NCBI GenBank assembly: GCA_947463665.1
Contig: CANHUD010000194.1
Span: forward strand, 1-5,049
Source of the DNA: Sphingobacteriales bacterium
GTDB taxonomy: Bacteria > Bacteroidota > Bacteroidia > Chitinophagales > Chitinophagaceae
DNA length: 5,049 bases
Direction: 5' to 3'
Part shown: piece by piece, positions 1 to 5,049 of the stretch
How the letters are laid out: every line of letters begins with the position of its first letter
Position numbering within the stretch: the stretch's first letter is position 1
The notes under the pieces: generated by a model
The model's database searches: none
Told to the model about the DNA's origin: nothing
What the model saw: only the letters and a program-made list of their open reading frames with translations
Made by a program: the position numbers and the translations under genes

Positions 1-263
1 AAGATACCTTGTTTGCCGGCGCAGTTATTGAGCAGCTGGAAGAACAGTTTACGATCAATTGCGACAGTTCACACATCGCGCTGAATCTGTATAAGGCAGC
101 CAAGCCGGATCTGTTCGGCTTTATGAAGGTCAATAATGCCACGCATTACCACCGCCTTACCAATTTCGGACTGGATAGAGATATGCAGTACTGCCTCACC
201 GCAGATGGTGCCCCTACACTGCCTATGTTTGTTGGAGACCGTCTTATAAGAGTTAATCACTAA
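1..263 (+). CDS. comB: 2-phosphosulfolactate phosphatase (ComB family), C-terminal part, cut by the left edge
   Basis: The open frame enters from the left edge (first full codon at 3) and ends at TAA 261-263, giving about 86 residues. ComB proteins are roughly 235-245 residues, so this is the last third. It opens with DTLFAGAVIEQLEEQF and continues through NLYKAAKPDLFGFMK to the motif HRLTNFGLDRDMQYCL, then ends with a short LPMFVGDRLIRV tail. This order, a His-Arg-Leu turn, Gly-Leu-x-x-Asp and Tyr-Cys-Leu followed by a variable Pro-Met/Val-Phe strand, is what I know of ComB C termini. Family knowledge: ComB is an Mg-dependent phosphatase that turns 2-phosphosulfolactate into sulfolactate, first described in coenzyme M biosynthesis. 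In bacteria without coenzyme M the role is unclear; a link to sulfolactate or other sulfonate metabolism is inference. The TTG at 9 is an internal Leu codon, not a start. The catalytic N-terminal part is outside the window, so activity cannot be judged. Confidence 0.8.
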   Translation, partial: DTLFAGAVIEQLEEQFTINCDSSHIALNLYKAAKPDLFGFMKVNNATHYHRLTNFGLDRDMQYCLTADGAPTLPMFVGDRLIRVNH

Positions 264-288
264 ACTCTAATCACTAATCACTAATTTC
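254..288. repeat. Short 7-bp tandem repeat (TAATCAC units) spanning the comB stop codon
   Basis: Five consecutive 7-base units can be read: TAATCAC at 254-260, a degenerate TAAACTC at 261-267, TAATCAC at 268-274, TAATCAC at 275-281, and a decayed TAATTTC at 282-288. The comB stop codon is the first three bases of the second unit, so the repeat encodes the last two residues (Asn-His) and continues into the spacer. Because the period is 7, each TAA falls in the next reading frame. It lies directly upstream of the -7-like box at 291-298. Similar heptanucleotide repeats are known in other bacteria, notably cyanobacteria; function here is unknown. Confidence 0.7.
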
Positions 289-290
289 CT

Positions 291-298
291 TATTTTTG
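291..298 (+). promoter_or_regulatory. Bacteroidota-type -7 promoter element for the SNF2 gene
   Basis: TATTTTTG at 291-298 matches the Bacteroidota primary sigma -7 consensus TAnnTTTG at every fixed position. It lies 40 bases before the ATG at 339, so transcription would start near 303-306 and give a leader of about 35 bases. A TTTG-like -33 element is missing at the expected distance (about 266-272, which falls in the heptamer repeat), so this is half of the signal only. The spacer is AT-rich, so chance occurrence is possible. Confidence 0.45.
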
Positions 299-338
299 CC
301 AATTACCCTTTTTCAGCCTTTCATGGGGTTGGCAACGT

Positions 339-3300
339 ATGGCATTATCGCACCTGTTGAAGTTTATATACAATAGCGGTACGGATGAAGTGATCCGTAG
401 AGGAAAGAAAATCCACGCTATTGGGTTTGTCGAGTTTCTGGAGCACGACGAACTGCTTCATGCTGTAACCTTTCGGGTTAGGGACGACAATTACAACACG
501 TATTATAAGGTAAACATTCAGAAGTACCAGGATCCCAAGACACTGGCGGTTCGCTGTACCTGTCCGTATAATCTGGGCGACATCTGTCGGCACGAAGCCG
601 CAGCCCTGCTTCAGTTGCAGGAGTTGCTGGACCGGAATATCCTGGGGGAAAGAGGCATTGTTTATCACCAGCGGCATACGGTGGTGAAGATGAAGCACAT
701 CGATCTGAAAACGATCCGTATGGTCTGTTCTCCGGAGATCTACCAGGAGGCGGAACAGTACCTGCGTACGCAGAAGGCGAACATCGTGCAGGCAAAAGAT
801 GAGCGGGTGGAAGCCCTGCTGGAATGGGAAGGGCAATCATACCCTGTAGTGATCCAAAAGAATGAGGAACGGAATTTTGACACCTCCTGTAAATGTGAAG
901 AATCGAAACATCCCCTTTGCATTCACAAGGTGGTTGTATTTATTCAACTGCTGAATGCATACGGTGCGAATTATTTCGATACGATCCGCAATCTGGAGAA
1001 AGAGAAGGATAAGCTCCTTCAGATCTATGGGTACAGCACCAAGGATCCCGACTGGGAAAAGAAATTTGAATTCACGTATAAAGACGGTAAACCATTTTTG
1101 CGGGTACTTGATCCCACGATCAAACGGGTGCAGGTACCCTCTCTTCCGGTGAAACCCCGGCCGGAGATAGTACGGAAGGTTCAGGAAGATCCCACGCCAG
1201 CCCCGGTCATGCTTTCCGGCAGGCGGCTGGGCATTGTATTCAACAACAACCAGAAAAGCTTTCCCGGATTTACCCTTGACCTGGTAATGGGGGAAACCGG
1301 CGATGATGGCGGCTTGGTGGGAAAGGTGGAGAAACTGGACCTGGCAAAATTTGTGCCTACTGATGGCTTATCCGATGAAGATATGTCCATTTTACAGCAG
1401 GCGCGGAAATTACAGCCTTCTGAGATCGATAAATACCTGAGTCGGAATTCTCCGTTTTCCGGTATCTGGGAGAACATCATCCATCCGGAAGATGGGGATA
1501 CCCCACTGGATACCAAGTTGCTGATCATGGAATACCTTTTACCAAAGTTTCGAAAGTTGTTCCGTGAAACAGGTGCCGGCATTCCCTTGTACATTTTACC
1601 TAAAGGCAAGTCATTCGTTACATCACATCTGGTTCAGATAACCGCTGCAACAGATCTCATGCGCCCGTCGTTCCGGGTTTATCCCCAGAAAGGTGCTATA
1701 TGGGCAGAGTGTTTCGCAAGGGTAAACGAACTGTCCATCGATCTGAAGGAAAATGAATGGTCGAGCGAGGCCCTCATGCTATACAATAAGGTTATGTATG
1801 CATGGGAGAAGCAGGAAGATGTGGAAGTAGTACAGGGTTTTCTTCCGGAAGGAAAATTAAAAATTAAAGAGGCGGATTTTCCGGATTATCTGCAGAAGAA
1901 GTTATCGGTTCTGGCGCGCACCTATTCTGTTGAATTCGATCGTTCGCTGGTGCTGGAAGTAAAAGACGGTGAGCCGGAGATCCGGGTACAGCTTCAGGAG
2001 AAAAATGATTTTCTATTGTTTCAGCCCGTCTTTTCCTATAAGGGCTATGAGATAAGAACCAACGAAAAAGATAGTATATCCGTTCCGGTTAATGGAAAGG
2101 TGCTGGTGATCAACCGGAACGTGGCCGCCGAACAGCGGTTTGTTAAAAAGCTGGAGAGCCTGCACAGCAATTTCATGCGGCCGGATAACGGTGCGCTGGT
2201 ACTGAAGGGGCCGGATGTGCTAAAAAACAACTGGTTCTTTTTGTTCGTGGAGGCGATGCGGGAGATGAATGTGCCGGTTGTTGGGTTTGATGTACTGAAG
2301 AATTTCAGGTTCAATACCGCAAAGCCGTCTACCATGATCCGTATCTCCAGCGGGGTCGACTGGTTTGATGCGAAGGTGGATGTGGTATTTGGCGACCAGC
2401 AGGTGAGCATCGCAGAGATCAAGCGGGCATTGTCCAATAAGCAGCAGTTTGTACAGCTGAGCGATGGTACACTGGGTATTCTGCCGGATGAGTGGCTTCA
2501 GAAATACTCCCTGTTGTTTCGGGTGGGAGAGGGCAAGAACAAAGATCTTCGGTTATCCAAATATCATCTCAGTATTATCGATGAGTTGCATGAGCAGCGG
2601 GGAGAGGAAGAGGTGCAGATTCAACTGGAGGAGAAGTATGAGCGACTGCGGAGTTATAACCGGATCCGCGAAGTGGATCCGCCGGTGGAACTGGCCCATA
2701 TTCTCCGGCCATACCAGGTTGCGGGATATCACTGGCTGAATTATCTGAGTGAGGTAGGCTGGGGAGGTATTCTGGCAGATGATATGGGTCTGGGTAAGAC
2801 CGTTCAGGCGTTGTCGTTCATCAAACTATTGAAAGACAAGCTGGGAAAAATGCGCGGACTGGTGGTTTGTCCGACCACCCTGATGTTTAACTGGGAGAAT
2901 GAAATCCGCAAGTTCACTCCATCGCTTACCTACCTGATTCACCATGGTACGGAGCGAAGCAGGGACAAAAAAGGATTTGAAGGGAAAGATGTGATCATCA
3001 CCACCTATGGTACGCTCCGCAGTGATATCCGGTTGCTGGTGGATCTGGAATACGATTTTGTGATTCTGGATGAATCCCAGGCGATCAAGAATCCACAGAG
3101 CAAGGTAACCAAGGCGGTTGGGCTGCTCAATGCGAAGAACAGGCTTTGCCTCAGTGGTACGCCTTTGCAGAACAATACCTTTGACATCTATTCACAGATG
3201 AATTTCCTTAATCCCGGCATGCTTGGCAGTGTGGAGTTTTTCCGGAATGAGTTTGCCACGCCGATTGATAAATTCGGAGAAAAGGAACAGAAAGACCATC

Positions 3301-4091
3301 TGAAGAAATTATTGTATCCATTTATTTTGCGCCGGACCAAGGAGCAGGTGGCCAAGGATCTGCCGGAGAAAACGGAGACCATTTTGTTTTGTGAGATGGA
3401 GGCCGAGCAGCGGAAGATCTACGATGCTTTCCGAAACGATTACCGAAGCCGCATTTTAGGGGTGATCAACGAGCAGGGTATCGAAAAATCACAGCTCACC
3501 ATTCTGCAGGGCCTGATGAAGCTGCGTCAGATCTGTGATTCGCCGTATATCATGAACGATGTGGAGCGCTATCCGAATGTGTCGATCAAACTCGAAGAAC
3601 TGGGCCGGGAAATCACGGAAAATATTGGCGATCACAAGGCACTGGTGTTTTCGCAGTTTCTGGGAATGCTGGCATTGATTCGGGCGCGACTGGACGAACT
3701 GGGTGTGCGGTATGAGTATTTCGACGGGAGCACATCCGCTCCCGACCGGGAAAAAGCGATCCAGTCGTTCCAGAACGACGATAACGTGCGCGTATTTCTG
3801 ATCTCCCTGAAGGCCGGTGGTGTGGGTCTGAACCTGACCGCGGCAGATTATGTATACATTGTGGATCCCTGGTGGAATCCGGCTGTGGAGCAGCAGGCGA
3901 TCGACCGGACGCACCGGATTGGCCAGACCAAGAACATTTTTGCCTACCGCATGATCTGTAAGGATACCATTGAAGACAAGATTTTGCAGTTACAGGACCG
4001 AAAGAGGGCATTGGCCCGCGATCTGATTGCAGACGACAGCAGCTTTGTGAAGTCGCTCAGCAGGGAAGATGTAGAATACCTGTTTTCTTAA
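339..4091 (+). CDS. SNF2/SWI2-family DNA-dependent ATPase (DEAD/DEAH-box helicase superfamily 2) with tandem N-terminal SWIM zinc fingers
   Basis: A complete 1250-residue cytoplasmic protein; no signal peptide or membrane segment is seen. Residues about 50-95 carry a SWIM zinc finger with Cys73, Cys75, Cys83 and His85 (CxC-x7-CxH). A second finger of identical spacing has Cys184, Cys186, Cys194 and His196. A proline-rich linker (about 264-285) leads to a long middle region (about 290-770) that probably corresponds to the bacterial SNF2-associated region; that assignment is inference. The motor begins at LRPYQ (789-793). Its motifs are DDMGLGKT (Walker A Lys820), the CPTTLMFNW strand, DESQ (Walker B, Asp911-Gln914), SGTPLQN (939-945), LVFSQF (near 1102-1107), SLKAGGVGLNL (from Ser1156) and DRTHRIGQ (Arg1190, Arg1193). 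Every key ATPase residue is present, so it should be active. Members translocate on duplex DNA and remodel protein-DNA complexes; the bacterial relative RapA recycles RNA polymerase. The precise target here is unknown. ATG 339 is the only start after the in-frame TAA at 282-284; no clear Shine-Dalgarno precedes it. Flanking genes are metabolic and give no functional hint. Confidence 0.95.
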   Translation: MALSHLLKFIYNSGTDEVIRRGKKIHAIGFVEFLEHDELLHAVTFRVRDDNYNTYYKVNIQKYQDPKTLAVRCTCPYNLGDICRHEAAALLQLQELLDRNILGERGIVYHQRHTVVKMKHIDLKTIRMVCSPEIYQEAEQYLRTQKANIVQAKDERVEALLEWEGQSYPVVIQKNEERNFDTSCKCEESKHPLCIHKVVVFIQLLNAYGANYFDTIRNLEKEKDKLLQIYGYSTKDPDWEKKFEFTYKDGKPFLRVLDPTIKRVQVPSLPVKPRPEIVRKVQEDPTPAPVMLSGRRLGIVFNNNQKSFPGFTLDLVMGETGDDGGLVGKVEKLDLAKFVPTDGLSDEDMSILQQARKLQPSEIDKYLSRNSPFSGIWENIIHPEDGDTPLDTKLLIMEYLLPKFRKLFRETGAGIPLYILPKGKSFVTSHLVQITAATDLMRPSFRVYPQKGAIWAECFARVNELSIDLKENEWSSEALMLYNKVMYAWEKQEDVEVVQGFLPEGKLKIKEADFPDYLQKKLSVLARTYSVEFDRSLVLEVKDGEPEIRVQLQEKNDFLLFQPVFSYKGYEIRTNEKDSISVPVNGKVLVINRNVAAEQRFVKKLESLHSNFMRPDNGALVLKGPDVLKNNWFFLFVEAMREMNVPVVGFDVLKNFRFNTAKPSTMIRISSGVDWFDAKVDVVFGDQQVSIAEIKRALSNKQQFVQLSDGTLGILPDEWLQKYSLLFRVGEGKNKDLRLSKYHLSIIDELHEQRGEEEVQIQLEEKYERLRSYNRIREVDPPVELAHILRPYQVAGYHWLNYLSEVGWGGILADDMGLGKTVQALSFIKLLKDKLGKMRGLVVCPTTLMFNWENEIRKFTPSLTYLIHHGTERSRDKKGFEGKDVIITTYGTLRSDIRLLVDLEYDFVILDESQAIKNPQSKVTKAVGLLNAKNRLCLSGTPLQNNTFDIYSQMNFLNPGMLGSVEFFRNEFATPIDKFGEKEQKDHLKKLLYPFILRRTKEQVAKDLPEKTETILFCEMEAEQRKIYDAFRNDYRSRILGVINEQGIEKSQLTILQGLMKLRQICDSPYIMNDVERYPNVSIKLEELGREITENIGDHKALVFSQFLGMLALIRARLDELGVRYEYFDGSTSAPDREKAIQSFQNDDNVRVFLISLKAGGVGLNLTAADYVYIVDPWWNPAVEQQAIDRTHRIGQTKNIFAYRMICKDTIEDKILQLQDRKRALARDLIADDSSFVKSLSREDVEYLFS

Positions 4092-4092
4092 C

Positions 4093-4123
4093 TTGTTTTT
4101 AGCTATTTTTTTCCTCATATTTG
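4093..4123 (+). promoter_or_regulatory. Possible Bacteroidota-type promoter reading toward pxpB
   Basis: Just after the SNF2 stop codon there is TTG at 4093-4095, followed after 20 bases by CATATTTG at 4116-4123. The second box matches TAnnTTTG at all fixed positions but the first T, and the spacing fits the usual distance between the -33 and -7 elements. Transcription would begin near 4128-4132 and leave a leader of about 255 bases before pxpB. The region between the boxes is T-rich, so chance similarity cannot be excluded. No hairpin-plus-T-tract terminator is visible between the SNF2 stop and this site, so read-through from the SNF2 gene is also possible. Confidence 0.35.
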
Positions 4124-4134
4124 TAATCTTCACA

Positions 4135-4159
4135 GGAAAAGACGATTCCTTTCTTTTCC
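4135..4159 (+). other. Stem-loop (8-bp perfect inverted repeat) in the SNF2-pxpB spacer
   Basis: GGAAAAGA at 4135-4142 is the exact reverse complement of TCTTTTCC at 4152-4159, with a 9-base loop. It lies 43 bases after the SNF2 stop. It is not followed by a T-run on either strand, so it is a poor intrinsic terminator. If the upstream promoter call is right, it would form at the very 5' end of the pxpB leader, where it could affect RNA stability; that is inference. The stem has only three G-C pairs and may be weak. Confidence 0.3.
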
Positions 4160-4256
4160 AGACCCAATACCAATGCTGAACTGTTTATCCTGAAAAGCCG
4201 GCTGTTGCACAGGCAATAACCTATTTTTTATTTCGTTACCTATTTAAATTCCAGTC

Positions 4257-4370
4257 ATGTTACTGAAAATTTCTTTTGGTGCTCTGTTCAGGAAGTTTAT
4301 GAACAAACTTTTTCAGCATCCTGAATACTATGCCATACGGCATTACCAGAAGCGGAAAGTCATCCGCTAA
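4257..4370 (+). CDS. Possible small protein of 37 residues in the pxpB leader, unrecognised
   Basis: An ORF from ATG 4257-4259 to TAA 4368-4370 fills much of the spacer between the SNF2 gene and pxpB and ends 14 bases before the pxpB start. The peptide begins MLLKISFGALFRKF and ends YQKRKVIR. It is strongly basic (clustered Lys, Arg and His), with an amphipathic-looking first half and several aromatic residues. An internal Met at residue 15 (ATG 4299-4301) could also start a shorter form. The sequence before the ATG is AT-rich (4222-4250), as is usual for translated starts in Bacteroidota, and contains two copies of ACCTATTT (4219-4226 and 4238-4245). I know no family that fits. It may be a real small protein, a leader peptide coupled to pxpB translation, or a chance ORF in a spacer; length alone cannot decide. 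Confidence 0.3.
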   Translation: MLLKISFGALFRKFMNKLFQHPEYYAIRHYQKRKVIR

Positions 4371-4384
4371 GCTGCTACCCTGAT

Positions 4385-5049
4385 ATGGAGTATCTTCACG
4401 CTATGCAGAAGCCAACTTGGGAGCGCATAGCAGAAGGTGCTGTTCAGGTTTCCTGGGAATCATCCATGGATCGTACTGTCCATCTCCGCGTGATGGGGCT
4501 GGATCAGTGTATACGTGAAGATCCCTTTCCAGGCTGGGAAGAAAACGTTCCGGCCTGGCATACTCTTACCATTTTTTTTGATCCTGCTGTTTTTGAGGAT
4601 ACCATCCAATCCTTATTGCTTCGTTATTCGGATAGTACTAACCAGATTGTGTATAACGGAAGGAAGGTGCAGATTCCTGTTTGTTATGATCCGGAATTTG
4701 CCCCGGATCTGCCGGAGGCCTCTGCCCTGTTGGGATTGTCGCCGCATGCCATAATTGAACTGCATAAGGCCTCCATATACCAGGTTTTCATGTTGGGTTT
4801 CCTGCCAGGTTTTCCCTATATGGGGCTGCTTTCTGAACAACTTGTGTTGCCCAGAAAATCGGTTCCTTCGGTATCTGTACCTGCGGGCTCTGTGGCCATA
4901 ACCGGCCGCCAGACCGGCATTTATCCGGTACAGTCTCCCGGTGGATGGTATGTGATCGGCCGTACACCTTTACCCCTGTTTAGTGATGAACAACCGCTGC
5001 TACAGCCGGGTGATGAGGTGGAGTTTACAGCGATTGATCGGACAGCATT
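4385..5049 (+). CDS. pxpB: 5-oxoprolinase subunit PxpB (KipI / allophanate hydrolase subunit 1 family), cut by the right edge
   Basis: From ATG 4385 the frame stays open to the window end, giving 221 full codons. Family members are about 220-245 residues, so only the last few residues should be missing. Diagnostic stretches are IPVCYDPEFAPDL (97-109), His127 within ELHKASIYQVF, FMLGFLPGFPYMG (135-147), VPAGSVAITGRQTGIYP (165-181), QSPGGWYVIGRT (183-194) and LLQPGDEVEF (205-214), in the order known for KipI/PxpB. PxpB acts with PxpC and PxpA in the cytoplasm as an ATP-dependent 5-oxoprolinase that opens pyroglutamate to glutamate. In Bacillus the homologue KipI was described as an inhibitor of the sporulation kinase KinA. 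The next genes, outside the window, would be expected to be pxpC and pxpA; this is prediction. The start is ATG 4385 or ATG 4403 (residue 7); no start lies between the in-frame TGA at 4322-4324 and 4385. The N terminus is divergent: EGAVQVSW stands about where relatives have a GD-x-Ala-Leu-Leu-Val-x-Phe motif. Confidence 0.92.
   Translation, partial: MEYLHAMQKPTWERIAEGAVQVSWESSMDRTVHLRVMGLDQCIREDPFPGWEENVPAWHTLTIFFDPAVFEDTIQSLLLRYSDSTNQIVYNGRKVQIPVCYDPEFAPDLPEASALLGLSPHAIIELHKASIYQVFMLGFLPGFPYMGLLSEQLVLPRKSVPSVSVPAGSVAITGRQTGIYPVQSPGGWYVIGRTPLPLFSDEQPLLQPGDEVEFTAIDRTA

Noticed and set aside
323..340. ATG at 323-325 as an alternative start for the large gene
   Set aside because: It is in a different frame from the SNF2 ORF; the in-frame start is ATG 339.
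345..836. Antisense ORF of 163 codons opposite the SNF2 N-terminal region
   Set aside because: It lies wholly within a strongly supported gene, has no recognisable domain and reads like a codon-bias shadow (low-complexity Leu/Arg/His-rich text).
3489..4011. Two overlapping antisense ORFs opposite the SNF2 C-terminal motor
   Set aside because: They mirror the conserved helicase motifs V and VI in other frames and have no family resemblance of their own.
339..4091. SNF2 ATPase as part of a phage-defence system such as DISARM (DrmD-like)
   Set aside because: No methyltransferase, DUF1998, phospholipase D or nuclease gene is adjacent; the neighbours are comB and pxpB, and large SWIM-SNF2 proteins are common housekeeping genes in this phylum.
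4196..4214. AGCCGGCT palindrome (4196-4203) and CTGT-TGC-ACAG mini-hairpin (4202-4212) as a possible SNF2 terminator
   Set aside because: The stem is only four pairs with mismatches outside it, and the following T-run starts about ten bases later; it does not form a convincing intrinsic terminator.
4515..4840. A + strand ORF (4515-4754) and a - strand ORF (4613-4840) within the pxpB region
   Set aside because: Both overlap the well-supported pxpB frame and show no domain; they are shadows.

Overview
The window looks like an ordinary chromosomal segment of a Bacteroidota bacterium. A relative of Chitinophagaceae is possible, but that is inference. The pointers are a TAnnTTTG-type -7 promoter element ahead of the large gene, the absence of clear Shine-Dalgarno sequences before the starts, AT-rich spacers between genes of moderate GC content, and a large SNF2-type protein with an N-terminal SWIM finger and a long middle region of the sort common in this phylum. 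All recognisable genes lie on the + strand.

Layout. Positions 1-263 hold the last third of a ComB-type 2-phosphosulfolactate phosphatase gene. Its stop codon lies inside a short 7-bp tandem repeat (254-288). A promoter-like -7 box follows at 291-298. Positions 339-4091 hold one very large gene for a 1250-residue SNF2/SWI2-family DNA-dependent ATPase. It has two CxC-x7-CxH SWIM-type zinc fingers at the N terminus, a long middle region, and a complete two-lobed helicase motor at the C terminus. Positions 4092-4384 form a 293-base spacer with a promoter-like pair of boxes, an 8-bp stem-loop and a possible 37-residue ORF. Positions 4385-5049 hold the start and most of pxpB (kipI), the first subunit of the ATP-dependent 5-oxoprolinase. 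It runs off the right edge.

The three main genes have no obvious shared pathway: sulfonate metabolism, DNA/chromatin remodelling and pyroglutamate recycling. The 75-base and 293-base spacers, each with promoter-like boxes, suggest separate transcription units. I see no transposase, CRISPR array, tRNA or rRNA, phage gene, or convincing defence locus. The most interesting points are the duplicated SWIM finger in the SNF2 protein, the 37-residue ORF just upstream of pxpB, and the heptamer repeat that places TAA in all three forward frames at the end of comB.
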